A DNA stretch of 64,000 bases from Chrysoperla carnea (GCF_905475395.1 NC_058337.1:113516368-113580367); one strand, 5' to 3'; shown: positions 1 to 13,690, numbered from the stretch's first letter. Notes: generated by a model not told the origin, from the sequence alone. A program made the numbers and translations.

Positions 1-842
1 TAAACTTAATGAGGAATGCACTACTTGTTTGATAATTGTACGTAAATAAAATTGGAAACAAAACTAGTTTTCATTCGGAAAAATTTATGGGAGGTTTTTC
101 ATTTATTCAAGGTGTATTTTCTTTTTTTTTTTTTTTTTTTTTTAAAAGAAACATCATTAATTATTTTTATTATATATTCTTCAATGAAATCATTCTCATT
201 TACTTGCTATAAATTTTCGTAGGAGTGTCGGCTTTAAGGTTGTTCCCAGAATCTGTTAAAACTCAGCGAAATAAGGCCATAAGTAAGAGTAAAAGATTTT
301 CAATTCTAGTTTTTAAGATATTGACGTCTGGAAATCAAAATGATGATTTTAAGTACTTCGGCCGTTACGTGACTAATCAACAAGTTAATTAGGCAATTTG
401 TATAACCCAAAATAGTCGACTTTGTTGAATACCTTTATCTTTTCGATGTTTAAGATTAAAATTCTTTTGATTATACAAATTTTAAAATCTCCCTCAGTAG
501 TAAAATTTTTTTAAATAAGTGTATTCGTTAAATCTTTAACGATATTTATTTATCTCATGTGAAAATTTGCATAAAATCAAAAAACTTTAATAACAAATTT
601 CAAAATCATCAAATTCAACTACAATGCAGGAGTTGGTACAAAATTGTTATAAAAGTTGCCTATCTTTAAAGATTGTTCTCCTAAATATTGTATATAAAAA
701 AATTGAAACCTTTTGAAATGCAAAAGTTTGTTATTTCAATTAGTAATTTTCCAATTCTTATTTTCAAAATTATGTACAGTTATAAACAATCAAAGATCAT
801 CAGTAAAAATTATAATAACATTGAGACTTTATTTATTTCTAG
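1..842 (+). other. Upstream or intron sequence of Tret1-like gene A
   Basis: No coding exon is recognised here. A poly-T run lies at about 121-143. The stretch ends in an acceptor (pyrimidine-rich, AG at 841-842) that opens the first visible exon of gene A, so most of it is probably intron 1. The equivalent first exon of gene B encodes only 15 residues plus one base and lies 4.7 kb upstream of its second exon, so the missing exon of gene A is probably outside the window. Confidence 0.55.
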
Positions 843-2749
843 GTAATTTGATTGCCTTTAGTGCTGGCTGTGTTTTAACATGGACATCACCTTGTCTACC
901 AAAATTATACGATAATTGGGAAACGGACAGTCCTTTAGATCGACAAATTACACTAACAGAAAAATCATGGATATCATCTTTATTAGCATTAGCTGCTGCG
1001 TTTGGTCCAATTATTGCTGGATATTTAGCTGATCGTATTGGACGAAAAATTGTATTATTGGGTGCAGCTATACCATTTATTGTTGGCTGGGTTTTAATGG
1101 CAACTACAACGACAGTTGCACAAATTTTAATTGCACGATTTCTTTGGGGTTTATCCGTTGGTGCAGTGTTTACAGTTTTACCCATGTACATTGGTGAAAT
1201 TGCAGATGTAAGTTTCTACCGTTCTTTGTTATTTATTTTAAAACATTACTTTTGACATGGGCTTATACAAGTTCGCTATAACTAGCGAGAATTGTTTTAT
1301 GTCAATAGCACTTTTATGCCAGTTGAGAGTCTCATTGCCCGTCTTACTGCTATTGTTTTTAAAATTTAAGCTTGCTTATGGCTACCATATTGACTACTTG
1401 ACGTCATTAGTGATTTGCCCAAAAAGAAATTTTGATTTTGATAGATTTTTATTTTTTACAGGACGATGTTCGTGGAGCATTAGGATCATTTATGCAATTG
1501 TTCATCACGTTTGGAATTTTATGGGCGTATGCTGTTGGTGCATATACTTCCTTTAAAGTATTCTCCTATTTATCGGTTGCAATTCCAATCGCTTTTTGTG
1601 TATTCTTTTTCTTTATGCCTGAATCACCGTATTATCTATTAGGCAAAGATAAACGCAACGAGGCTACCGAAGCATTAATGTTTTTACGAAGTAAATCAAA
1701 TGATGGAGTTCAAAAAGAACTTGAACAAATGAAATGTAATGTAGATGAGACGAAAAAACAATCTGGAACAATTAAAGATTTATTTGCCACGGCTAGCTCT
1801 AAAAAAGCTTTGATTTTATCATGTGGATTAGTTGGTTTCCAACAATTTTCTGGTATAAACGCTGTGTTATTCTTCTGTGGAACCATTTTTAAGGAATCTG
1901 GAAGTACAGTTGATCCTGATATTAATGCCATTATTATTGGATGCGTACAAATCGGTTCAAGTGCAGTTACACCATTGGTTGTAGACCGGTTAGGACGTAG
2001 AATGTTGTTGTTAATATCTGGTGTGGGTATGGCAGTTGGCTTATTCTTGTTGGGTGGATGCTTTAATGCAAAAGATCGTTGGGATGTGGAATTGACTGGA
2101 TTTTTAGCACAATTGCCTGTGATTTCTTTAGTTTTGTATATGATCGTATATTGTATTGGTAAGTAAAATTATGTTCCATATACTTTATGTTCTCTTTTGA
2201 ATTCTTGGTTAGTGTTCCATTAAAACCAATTTAGATAAATATACACCTTTTCCCCTGAAAACTTATGAAATAAGCGTCGAATTTCAGTTTTTTCTTAATA
2301 AAATTCGATTTTCAAGTTCTTTTTTTAATCCAAATTACGGTGTTCCCGAATTGTTTAAAAAGAATATATTTAATCTCTATATTTACCTGTCATGCGTGAA
2401 AAATGCTTGAAATCAAAATATAGTAACATCTACGGAAACCTCAACTAAGTATATTTTCTTTTCTGCAGGTTTCGGTCCTCTACCATGGGCAGTGATGGGT
2501 GAATTATTCAGCGCAAATATTAAGAGTTTAGCATCAACAGCTACAGCATCATTTTGTTGGATACTTGGTTTCTTTATTACACAATATTTCGAACAAATTA
2601 GTACCGCATTGGGTAGCGATACATCATTTTGGTTCTTTGCGGCATGTTGTGTTCTAGCAACAGCATTTGTCTTTATATTATTACCAGAAACTAAAGGTAA
2701 ATCACTGGAAGAAATCCAAGAAATATTAGGAGGAAACGCTAAAAAATAA
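843..2749 (+). CDS. Facilitated trehalose transporter Tret1-like protein A (5' partial, three exons)
   Basis: Member of the sugar porter family of the major facilitator superfamily, predicted to carry trehalose or another sugar across the plasma membrane by facilitated diffusion. Exons are 843-1207, 1462-2158 and 2469-2749. Introns have GTAAGT donors and AG acceptors in phase 0 (254 bp) and phase 1 (310 bp). The visible part encodes about 447 residues and lacks only a short N-terminus. Family marks in order: ADRIGRK in the TM2-TM3 loop, GEIADDDVRGALG, the PESPYYLL signature before the central loop, GFQQFSGINAV in TM7, VDRLGRR, FGPLPW at the last splice junction, and LPETKGKSLEEIQ before the C-terminus. 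About twelve hydrophobic segments are seen. The reading frame is intact. AATAAA motifs follow at 2757-2762 and 2910-2915. The substrate is inferred from family likeness; a glucose or other polyol porter is possible. Confidence 0.9.
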
Positions 2750-5570
2750 AGCAAAGAATAAACCACTTGTGATGTTACTTATTATTTACAAAAAAAATTA
2801 TTTTAATGGGTTATGTTCATTAGGACGATAATTAGCTCCTAATATGCTCAGTATTCTTTGAAATATTTTCAAAATAGCAACTTGCTTGACTGATATAATG
2901 ATAATTGGCAATAAATTTAAATGTGTGATAATTTTATTATCTAAATAGTTGCAGATTTTTGTCAGACATTAAATTGTTCCTTACAAATCATTCCAATAAG
3001 GGCATGTTCGCGAAACGGATAATTAGATTACAGTATTCATCAAATAATTTTAATTTGTTCATCAATTTTCCGCTGTCATCTATGGGATAACCATAAAACT
3101 TATTGATACACTTGTATCAGAATGTAGCTAACGTCAAGAATCGTTTACATTGATAATTAAATTTAATTAAAAACGTGAGCCATGCCCTTCGGATATTTTT
3201 CATATTATTTAACCAAACTAAATTAATACGTATAGTTTTTAAAGGAAACGACAATTTTTAATTAAAAATTAATATTAATAATACCTAACTAGTCGGATGT
3301 TGCAATAATTGTTATTATTTGATTTTAATAAAAAACAATTTGGTGTAAATACAATTTTAATATATGCAATATACATTACATAATTGTACATGACGTTACA
3401 TATAACAAATAGAATTATATACTTGTACATTCCTTTAACTTAAAAAGACAATAACGAATTATTGTATTTTGTAAATAATTTTAAAATTTTATTTTAGTAT
3501 TATTTATTGTATTTAAATTATTAATTAAGAAATTATTATATTTGAATTTTGTTGAATAAAATACATTTTAAAAATTGATAACTTTTTTATACTATACTTT
3601 TTGTAAATAGGCCTAGGGAGGCTTTCTGTTCCGTATACGTGTGTATAGGTTATTCAGGGTAATTAGGATTCAAACAATATAAACCCAGCTCATTTGAAGA
3701 TTAGAATAGTATTTTTCGAAATATCACCAGAATCATTACGGAATCCAAGTTTTCGTACAGCATTTTAAACGATATCTCAAAAACCGTTCATCTAATCGTT
3801 AAAAAAACCCGATTTTTTTGTGTTTTGGGTCAAAATTACCCTACAGACGTAGTTAAACTTACGAAACAATTTTTTCTGGTTTTTTTCTAAGTGTTATAAA
3901 TTTGTCTTCAATTTGGATAAAAATCATTTTCTAAAATGGCGAAGTTTCCGAAATGCCTGCTAAAATCAAATATAAAGTATGATATCGCGGAGCAGTTTGA
4001 ATTGCAGAATTGCAAAATGAACACTATATAAATCGAATTGGATGTTTTATGAAAAGTTAGGCCATAGTTCGAAAATTAACAGTTTCCTCATAACTTTCAG
4101 ACTATGATACAGATGACTTTCTTGATAACTTTCAGACCATGATGGATGTGGAAGCGCCGGGAAGAATATAAGATATGAATTTGTATATTGATTATATTAA
4201 GATATAGTTCTTCCTTGCGCTCCGACAATAAACAAAATATATTTTTTAATTTGAATCTCTAGTTTTACGTCGGGGTTTTCTGCATTTTAATATTTCCTTT
4301 GTTATATCAAAGATAAAATATACGGCCGATCTCATATTATAGGGATTTTTGAAGAAAAAAGTATTTTGAAAATTATTTTTCCTGCAAAAAACATTTTTTT
4401 TTTCTTTAGTAATCCGATTACACAAAAAACGTAGTTTGCTTGGGTTAAGAATATTTAATTAAGGAACAAAAACGAAAACTTTGTTTGAGTTAGAAAAAAA
4501 TTGTTTGCGTGAAGAACTCTTTCTTGTGACAAACTTAGAGAAAATTTTGATCTCCCTTTTAAATTTTTGGCTCAAGAAAAAAGTTCTTGTGATAAGAAAT
4601 CCTTTCTTTCTGTGTAAAATATTATTATTTTAAGTACTATTAAAAATGAAAATTGTAATTAGAGCATTAAAAAAATAAAATAAAATTGTAACAGTAAAGC
4701 AGAGACGCATTTACAACTGTTGTTACCCGTAGGATTATTTTTGGTGGAGACCCACTTAAGGAGATTGTAATCCTTATAAATTTAAAGGAAATTTGTAAAT
4801 TAAAAATTTAGATTTTTCTTAATTTAAATAGGAAATTTGTATCTTCTCTTTGAAAATTCGTCTATGACTACATCATAGTCCAAATTTTTTAATAGATGTC
4901 TTTCATTAGCATCAAAGAGTTTAACCTTGTAGCATCGAAGAGCGTGGATGGAGGCCTTTTTTGCATTAATGGTAAATGCAGCACTGTAGTAAAAAGAAAA
5001 TAAAAATTTTGTTTAAAAACTAATAAATAATTGGCGCCTATCAAATCGATAACTAATAATTATATTTTAAACACACAAATTAATCTCAATATTTCATTTA
5101 TTTATAAACAAATTATATTATTATAATTTTTGTTTTATGAATGATTTGAGATAATTAGTGATATATTATTTGTTTTATTATTATTAAGATTAAAAAAAAT
5201 GTACACTAAACTACAATATTATTTGCAAAAATAAATCATATTTAAAATATTCGTATTTCTGAATACATATTAAAGTAAGTTTTAAATATCGTATTGATTA
5301 GAATGCTTAATTGGTTCATTTTTTGTTGTTTTAAACTGTATAAAAACATACAAAGTGTCTCAAAAAAAAAGATGAAATTCGAAGACAAAATTTCTACGAT
5401 TTGTTCGAAAAAATAAGAAAGTTTTGAAAAATTTTGTTTTTAGAAATTTGATCGAAATTTCTTCGGCCATATTTAACTTGAAACATGGTCTGATTTATAA
5501 ATTGTTTTAAAAGTCAGGTAGTTCATATTAATGGAGACATTTTAAAAATTAACTAGTCAAAATAAAAATT
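2750..5570. other. Intergenic, 3' flank of gene A, no gene seen
   Basis: This is A+T-rich DNA with only very short frames. Sequence at about 3800-3880 (GGGTCAAAATTACCCTA and its flanks) recurs at 34440-34510, so it belongs to a dispersed repeat. Several AATAAA motifs could serve gene A. I see no RNA gene. Confidence 0.5.
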
Positions 5571-5576
5571 TAATTA

Positions 5577-5998
5577 ATTGTTGAAATACCATGTATAGAC
5601 AATGCTGAATATCAGTGCTTGCATTACTTTAAACAAATTAAAAAAGTTATTTAAAATCAACACACTGATGGCGGCCTTCCGGTCTTCATTTGTTATAGTT
5701 TTGATAATTTCGAATATTTTTCGAAGAATTTTCTAGAATATTTATTTGGTTTTTCAAAAATCTATCCCAAGACTCACTCTTTTTAAAGTTTTGGAGAAAG
5801 TGGCCATCAAATTTGCTAATCCACGGAAAAACAATCATATTTACGAAAAAATATTTCAGAAAAAAGTTCATTATGGAACATTTTTACATTTAAACTTTTG
5901 GTCTATCCCTAACGGTTTACAAAATAAGTCCTACGGACCCAAGATAGAATTGACCTATGTTGCTCATTTACGAACTCACTTTCTACGTCCGAACTCAC
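5577..5998 (-). repeat. Dispersed family B copy, reverse orientation, degenerate
   Basis: On the minus strand this matches the family present at 45410-45985 and 52671-53231, and also the reverse copy at 47370-47785. Shared blocks include the ATACCATG end near 5590 and the segment from CCTATGTTGCTCATTTACGA back through TTTACATTTAAACTTTTG. The middle matches the longer variant at 47360-47450. The open frame crossing it is non-coding repeat. Confidence 0.7.
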
Positions 5999-5999
5999 T

Positions 6000-8750
6000 T
6001 TTGGGCATTCTATATGTTGTTGCATTGCAATTAACAACAAGTGATACTGTGATAATTAAATATTACCCTGACTTAATTAGCAATAATAAGAAATAATTAT
6101 GATTTATAAAAAATATTTTTTTAAATGATTACAGAAAATATCAATGAATATCGATTTTTAATATTGACGTTTCAAATCATTCACAAATTTCCAAGGAGTT
6201 AAAACTCCTTCGACCTCTGTACACAATACCTACGTTTATATTAATTTTGCAAACTCCAAAAAATTGCCCATAGGAAAAATAGTTTTTTTTCGATGTTTTT
6301 AAAGCAATTTGAGCAAGGATTGAAAATTTGTTTATACCTTACTCTTTGAAAGATAATAAACTTTATAAAAGTGTCAGTCGGTCTGTGTCGGACACTTTTT
6401 TTTATTTATCCCCCTCTGCCGAACAAAAATCATGTTTAGTTTTTCTGCAGTTGATTTTTTAATATTAATAATTTTTGGAGTATTAATAAAGTAAGTTTAA
6501 TGCTTAGTTTTAACATACAAATCAATAATACATTTAAAAAAATAAGTAAGTTTAACAATCACTGTCTAATCACTGGAAACAATGTCATTTTTCGTAATGC
6601 GAGCAACCTTTTCTAATTTTCAAAGGTTAGAGGTTACTAACACAAGGTCATCGATATGCCTTTATTTGGGATATCTATAGATACAGGAATAACGTGACCT
6701 AAAATTATATTTAAAAATGATAACGAAAAAATTATATTTAAAAATTATTTAAAAAATTATTTTTTATGAAAACATCTCGGGAAAAGATAGTTTTGTTAGA
6801 AAAAAATTATATTATTTTTAAAATATCCGTGTATTTCATTCTTGAAAAAAGTATCTACATATAGAGGCTTATGTTTTAGTCTTTATGTACAGGAAAACCT
6901 ATTTTTACTGAACCTTTACTAATCAATAATTTTAAATTTAGTTTTTATTTTGACTAAGAATATGGCGACTAAAGTCAATCAAATTAATCAATAACGTTAT
7001 ATTTTGAAAAATAACACATATAAAAAGATATCTACATCGTAAAAATTTTAATTACAGCAATGAGATTTTTTTTCTCTTTTTGAAAACAATATTTTTTTCT
7101 CTGAAATTAATGATATTTATTTTTAAATAATGGGTTATCTATTGACTAGACCCCCTTGGAATATTTTTTTGGGTTATAATCTAAACGATTTTAGTCACGA
7201 GATAATTAATACATTCAATAATTTATTTTAAATGTTAATTAAAAAGTAATTTATTGATTTGTCTTATTTAGGAGTTGAACTTATTTAGGAAAACGATTGT
7301 CTAAATATACATTTCAATTTGTTAATTTTCAGTGCAATTAACAAATATTTTTACATCTAGGTAAAGTTGAAATGGCGGGCCCATTAACGTACTAAATATT
7401 TGATCACAATTTAATAAAATTTTTAGAACGAATTGCATAGATTTCGAAAATTTTAACTTAAATTTACTTACACGTGAAACATTTATTTTTATCAATAAGT
7501 TATTAAAAATTTTAATAACGACTTGTAGTATCTATTGATAAAGTTATCAATAACTTTTTTAAGCATTGATCTCTTCCGTAGATTAGCTAGTTAACTACAT
7601 ACTATGTATCAAATAGGTAATGCCCTGTTTAAACAGTTATTAAAATATTAATTTAATTGATCTTTTTCCGACAAATCTGTCATTTTACACAGTTTATTAA
7701 CAGGGTAATATGTAGTACCTAAAGTCAAATGTATCTTGAATCATTCTGGGTTTCTCGGCAGATATTGATGTTAACGGATCAGTATTTGTATTGAAATGCG
7801 AGTATGCTAAATGCGAGTATCAGAATGTAGGAGGGCTGAAAATTGGTTGTCAATACGGCTTAGTTTTCGAATAAATTACAAGCGTATGGTTTTTAATGTT
7901 TGAATCACATTCAATAGATGATGATATTCTCTAAAAGGGATTGTAACGATACCACGATTTATTGAAAAGATATGACCTTCAGGTATAATTGGTGGAGAAT
8001 TACGTAATTCTAGGTACATTCGGGTCTGAGCCATGGTACATTATAATATTGTACTAGGGTTCAAAAATATGTTCCTTGGTCTCTAGTGGGAGTCATTTGA
8101 CAAATGACAAAATGTTTTGTTATTTCGTTGCAAAAAGACTACGCAATAATAGCCTATGATCTCACACCAATGCATTGATTTTCTTCTAAAGAGATATATG
8201 AACCGCAAATGTAAGACCAATTGAAATTTCATATTTACTCTTTCCAGATTTCGCTTCATTGGAGCCAGCCACAATGTGTTTTGAGCCAAAATCATATAAA
8301 ATTAGCTTTCTAATGAACCCAAAGTCGTGGTTATTGATATTACGTTTAAGGGTTTTATTTCGATTTAAAGTTTACTTCCTTTTAAAAAAAACATGCCTTT
8401 ATAAACAAATACAAAATGGGAAGTAATTTAAGACCAAGTGCACTTTGAAGTCCGTACTGCCCAACGTCTACTCATTCTTTTGAACCATTCCAAAATTGAA
8501 GAAATTTCCGTGCATTAACAATTTCTGATTAGTTTTAGGTACGGGTCATCAATATATAATTTTATAGAAACAAATTTGTACATATAAATTTTTCATGACC
8601 TTTTCTATTAGAAAAATTATTTTCAATTTTTTAAACGCCATGCCAAGTCATACGCTAGCGATTACTACTACTTGTTGATACACATAAAAATTGTGTATAG
8701 TACAGTAAAAGATGTTACAAAAATCGGCTAATAAAGGAAAAGGAACGAGA
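6000..8750. other. Intergenic, no gene recognised
   Basis: Low-complexity A+T-rich DNA with no family match that I can name. Small local inverted repeats such as TTATCAATAACTT near 7540 are seen, but no bounded element. The 70-residue minus-strand frame at 8083-8295 has no recognisable motif. Confidence 0.4.
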
Positions 8751-8753
8751 CAG

Positions 8754-9590
8754 CTCGCATTTTGCTAAAACCTCATGGAATTGGTATCTTAGGTGTCAAA
8801 TATCATTAGCAACGCATGAGTTGGTGGTGCAAATGTTTCTATTTGTTAAGGATGTATGAGCATGACAACAATGTTTGATTTAAAGGCTCAAAATTTGTTT
8901 GTAGGTAGTCTTTTACTCAAAGAATATGTGGTTAAAATTTCAGCTTAGGTAACCGTGCAAATTTTTAAGAAAAAAGTCATTAAAAATCGATATAAAATAT
9001 ATTGGCTCTTATGGAGGAATCTCAAAAAACGACATAATTTTGGAAGTTTTTATAATTTTCATTTGGAATGAATGAAAACAAATTTAAAAACAAATAATTA
9101 AACAAAATTTTCAATTTTCGATATTTTGAAAATTAAGCCAGATATCGAAAAATTTTATTCTTGCTTTTCGTCTTATATCGTCAAGTAATAATATAAATTT
9201 ATCATCAAAATTGAAAATATCTATCTTTAAATTTGTGCCCCCACTACCATGCTCATACATTATTAATAAACAATAAATTTTTAATTCATTGAAACGAATT
9301 TTAATTCAATGTTAAAGTTCATTTAAAAAATTAGTACATAGACAACTAGTTCGACGTAAATGTTTAGTGTTTGTCAAATAATCGAAAAGTATTATTCATG
9401 TATAACGTGTACGTAATTCAAGTTGACTATTTATTAACTTTGTAAGTCAACATTAACATTAACCGTTCCATTGAATTAACAATTTATTGTTTATTAACAA
9501 ACAGAAACATTTGCGCCACAAACTCATGCGTTATTAATGGTATTTGACTCCTAAGAAACACATTCCATGAGGATTTAGCACAATGCGAAT
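8754..9590. repeat. Fold-back (long inverted repeat) element interrupted by a MITE
   Basis: The left arm (about 8754-8848, continuing at 9263-9300) is the reverse complement of the right arm (about 9460-9590), with scattered mismatches. Shared blocks include AACGCATGAGTT, GCAAATGTTTCT and TTAATAAACAATAAATT. The left arm is split by the MITE at 8849-9262. No coding capacity is seen. The superfamily is unknown. Confidence 0.75.
8849..9262. mobile_element. TTA-targeting MITE, copy 1
   Basis: A 414-bp element whose ends are inverted: left AGGATGTATGAGCATG, right CATGCTCATACATTA. It is flanked by TTA at 8846-8848 and at 9263-9265. The intact opposite arm of the host fold-back reads TTTGTTAATAAACAA, which shows the empty site with a single TTA. 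It has internal inverted blocks around TTTTCGATATTTTG. Related copies start at about 51393 and 59110, each also preceded by TTA. A TTA or TAA target is typical of PIF/Harbinger elements, but the termini do not prove that assignment. Confidence 0.7.
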
Positions 9591-9749
9591 CGAAAAACTT
9601 CAAGCAATTCAAGTGCATAAATCCTGTGAAACGTATTAAATTACCCTATCTTTAAATATGTCTCTACAACTTTCAGTCTTTTTTAGACCAAATACAATTC
9701 TAATAACCTTTTTTAAAATAATACTATTTTACGTTTTTTACTATTTTAC

Positions 9750-9940
9750 GAGTTCTAGCGTGTAACTTGCAATATTTTGTTTTAAGCAAATCTCAAATCG
9801 ATTAAACATATTATTCTTTTTTTTTTTTTAATTTGATTTATATTAACTCTTAATAAGATTAATGAGCTCTATCGTGTAACTTGCGTTATTAGGTTCGTTT
9901 TAAGCAAATCTATAATCTATTAAACATATTTTTCATAAAT
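9750..9940. repeat. Two-copy tandem duplication, period about 114 bp
   Basis: Copy 1 begins GAGTTCTAGCGTGTAACTTG at 9750 and copy 2 begins GAGCTCTATCGTGTAACTTG at 9864. Both continue through TTTTAAGCAAATCT and ATTAAACATATT. A poly-T run separates the copies. Confidence 0.7.
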
Positions 9941-12515
9941 ATTTTTTAGGAATTAAAATTACTATAAATTGATAAGAAGCGCACACCATAAATTAAAAAA
10001 AAGCACATGATTAATGTTAATTTAAGACTTTATATTTTATAACGAATTTTAAAAATTTATTTATTTTAATTTTTTATTAATTCAGTCGACAAATAGACAT
10101 AATAGATAATGAAAATTTACAAATTTCAAAATGTTATGAAATATTTATTGATATATAAATTTTTTCAAAAAATTTTCTTCAACGAAAAAGAAAAATAATT
10201 TTTTTATAGCCTCCATAAATCTGATTAATAAGTTTTTCATTTATATTAAAATTCATCGTTGCCAGTTGGAATAATTTTTAAATTGTAATTGATAGTTTTT
10301 TCAAGTATTTTAAATCAATCTGTAATAACACAATATTGATAAAAATGTCTGTGTATTTATAAATTAAAAAGGTTACCAATTATTTTATCTAGAAAGTCAA
10401 TGATGTAAATAATTACTTTTATGAAAACAAATACAAATTTTATTTTTATTTCGTATATTAATTTATTTGCATATAAAAAAATCTATGTACACTATATTCT
10501 ACTACTTAACGTCAAGAAATTCTATTTTATGTCAGCCATATATGTTTGTTGAATTATACGTTTATCGAGACAACATACATACGTTTACTGGAAAGCCCTT
10601 ATGGAAAATGTTATAAGGCCCGAAATTAATCGTTTTCCATACAAATAAATTGTTTAGTTTTTTTAATTCATCCAGTTCCTTGGACAGCTAAAACCGGTTT
10701 TATTGCTTCCTCTTTCAGCATTCCGCCTTTTGGGGTAAAGCTACGATGGGGAAAGCTGATCGAATCCTGATAGTTAAAGAGCTAGTTGGTAGGTTGATAG
10801 ATGATTGGGTATTAAATATATGGTTGGTAGGTCGATGATAAGACAGGACGTAGCCACGTCCGACCATATACGGTCAATGCCCGTACTAGCTTCTTGTTAG
10901 TTCGTACAAGAAAAAACTTATGTTTTGTTTGCTTGTCTAAGAAAAAACTTATGTTATGAAAAATATCAGACAACGAGCTTACTCAAAATGTCTCGAGCGA
11001 CATGATCGGTGTTGATGATATTGGTTGCGTTGGCATACTTGTATTTATCGATACTTTTCTGAGTTCGAGTTATTCTAGTATTTGATCGTAGTGTATGACA
11101 GTTATTCTAGCATATGGCTGATCTAGTATACTTGGTTTTTGAAATATATCACACAAATGCAGTGAGTATGAATATGGTTATCCGAAAATTTAATGAGCGA
11201 TATTTTCTGTATCTTTTTTTAAAATATAATTTCCAAAAATACCTAACATATACATTTTTCACATATCATTCTTTAAATTATTTGTTGTTGGAAATTTATA
11301 ATCCTGTCCCTCCTTTATTACTTTATGCCCGACCTAATAGTTAGATCTGGGTACGGGCCTGATGGTAGAAAATATTGCTGGGAAGTTCTTAAGAAAAAAT
11401 TTTTTTCTTAACTTTTAACATCTTAGAAATCTCTACCATTTTAGGAATCATATTGCTAGTTGGCTGATTCGTGTAACCTAGATCAAAATGATCTTTCATC
11501 CTATTATAGCGAAGTTTTACTGTGCTTACAAATTGTTCTGTTCACGGACCACTTATAAATCTTAATTTGCCGTAATAATAATAACATATTTTTATTTTTC
11601 ATATAATTGTTATTGTTTAAGATTAAATTGTGATATTTTATAAATATTTATTAAAATCAAATGAAATGTTTAATTAGTAGTATTTTTTTCTCTTCAAATA
11701 TTCCCTTGATGGATATTTACAGTTTTTTGTTGACTTTTTTCTAATAATATTTTTTTTAACTTTTTGCTCTTATCTCCAAAAAAAAAAAAATTTTATATTA
11801 ACATTTTTCAATGAAATTACATCAAACTATTGATCGGCCAACTATGCGCGGATATAGTAAAATCGTGGAATAAAATCAAGATAAAACTGGTTTTGGTTTT
11901 TTTGTTAAAAGAATTTGTAAAGGTACCTGTATAATACTATGAAATAATATATTAAGGTATAGGTACTCGGAAGATATGAGATACTGTTCGATTCTCATTT
12001 CTGACTAATATTTTTAGAGAATAAATTTTATTCGTTTGAAAATAAACTTCAAATCCGCCAATTTGGTACTGATGTACTTCTTGAAAATTAAGGAAGTCAA
12101 TAATTTCATAACTTTTAATATTTTCACATGTTGAATTCTAATTTAATAAACAAGTCCCGATTTAAAATTTGGGTCGAAAAAAGGTCGAGAATTTGATATC
12201 CTGACGGCATCTACCAGTTTTGTTTAATTTCTGCATTTTTGTGAGAATCCTGGCCTATTTTTTCGAGGTATGGACTGGTATATTACTGACAATCAATCTG
12301 ATGAAATAGATTTTCAAATTAAGAGACTGTATTGAAATTGGTCAATCCGCTTAGGGGCTACAGATAATATAATCGTCTCAAACTCATAACTTTTTTTGTT
12401 TTATTCTATGGCTCAAAAGACAGGTGCTTAAATTAGGAAATATTGAACAAATTTTTTGTATTTTATTGCCATAAAATATTTGAGATAAATAAACTCGGGC
12501 GACTAAAAGCAATTA
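9941..12515. other. Intergenic, no gene recognised
   Basis: A+T-rich DNA. A more G+C-rich island at 10690-10960 contains a short direct repeat (AAGAAAAAACTTATGTT, twice within 50 bp) and may be an old transposon fragment, but I cannot classify it. Frames here are short and lack motifs. Confidence 0.35.
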
Positions 12516-12523
12516 ATTTTCAG

Positions 12524-13690
12524 CAGTGGCGTAGCAACTGTTAATTTATATGTCGATTTATGTGTCTGATATATAAGCTGTGTTCCATTGAGGAAAACGG
12601 TCCTCTTCCCTCTATAGACCCCTCTTTACTTTTAATTTTGCAACAAAGAATAATGAACGACGAATATTTTTTGCTCTGAAATTTATTTATACACTGCATA
12701 CATATTTTTATCGATTTTTGTACATTGAAAATGAGTTATAGATTGCTAGAATCCTTCTTGAGAAGTTTCATGGCATATACATTTAGGGTTGGCCCCTCCA
12801 AAGTCGGAAGAAAGTAAAATTAATCCAATTATAATAGTGTTCGATATTTTTTATGTTTTGTATACGCAGTTTTTCCATAATTAAATATTTAAATAAAACA
12901 TATTTATTTTGTAATTTAAAATAAAAGTTGCTCAGAGAGTTGAGAGAGACTGCACGATTTCGAGAGTCTCACGATCAAATCTGGAGAAGTGTCAACCCGA
13001 TATATATTGATAAGATTGGACATGAGTAAATTTCTTAATTCTTTGTTTTCAGTAGAAATAATAGCCAAAAAAAAAAAAAACTTTCCTTGTCCCATGATAT
13101 TTCGCAAACAATTTTTGATCACTCTCAATTTCAAAAAAGATCCTCCTACGTTTGGTACTATGTCAAGAAATGAGAGAAATAAATAACAAGCAGTTATTAT
13201 TTTCGTAAACATACTACAAGAAAAATTTAGGATCAGCATTCAAACATTTCGCTTCGGCTTGTTTTCGTATTTATTAAATCATCTTTGAGGCAAGTTCTGA
13301 GGGATATTAGTTTATTGTGTCGTAATTGATCTGAAACGTCTTTTGAATATTCGGCATAAAGATTTTCTCCGGCGCTGAATATTTCATCGTCAACCAATTA
13401 GGACAGATGATGATATGAAAGTATTTTGAAAGCTAAGTCTGAGTATTTTGTAAGCTAAGCATTTATGAAATTAGATCATATAAACACCCCCTCCCCCCTT
13501 CAGAAATGAGTTGATGATAATTTATAATATCATTTTATACATGATTAATGAAACCAGTCAACAATTTGGCAATCTACTTTTTTCAATAAAAAAAATTCAA
13601 AAGTATATTTTCGCATATTCAAAGGGCTTCTTTACAACAACGGGGTTCGTGTTCCGTGGAAGACATTGAACACTGGTAGTTACGGCACTG
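12524..13690 (-). mobile_element. Decayed hAT transposon with eroded target duplication
   Basis: Left terminus CAGTGGCGTAGCAACTG at 12524; the right terminus reads inward on the minus strand as CAGTGCCGTAACTACCAG from 13690. Flanks are ATTTTCAG on the left and TTTTCCAG on the right, consistent with an 8-bp duplication in which one side changed. The interior holds minus-strand fragments of a hAT transposase (see 12916-13390). At about 1.17 kb it is shorter than an autonomous hAT element. Confidence 0.7.
12916..13390 (-). pseudogene. hAT transposase C-terminal remnant
   Basis: Read on the minus strand, 13386-13262 gives a block containing NLYAEYSKDVSDQL and LRTCLKDDLINT. After frame changes, about 13160-12990 gives SFLKLRVIKNCLRN and LAIISTENKELRNLL. 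This order and these residues fit the C-terminal dimerisation region of hAT (zinc finger MYM-type 1-like) transposases, whose usual form there is ERSFSKLKLIKNYLR followed by a LALLSIE-like block. A poly-A run (poly-T on the coding strand) at 13066-13080 sits inside the domain as a run of phenylalanines. The N-terminal BED finger and catalytic core are not recognised. It is not functional. Confidence 0.7.

Noticed and set aside
713..842. In-frame extension upstream of the first visible exon of gene A
   Set aside because: It crosses a good splice acceptor at 841-842. The paralog has a phase-1 intron at exactly this residue, and the extra peptide is unlike transporter N-termini.
5746..6096. 116-residue plus-strand frame
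   Set aside because: It lies mostly within a reversed family B copy; the same reading occurs by repetition at 45662-45847 on the other strand.
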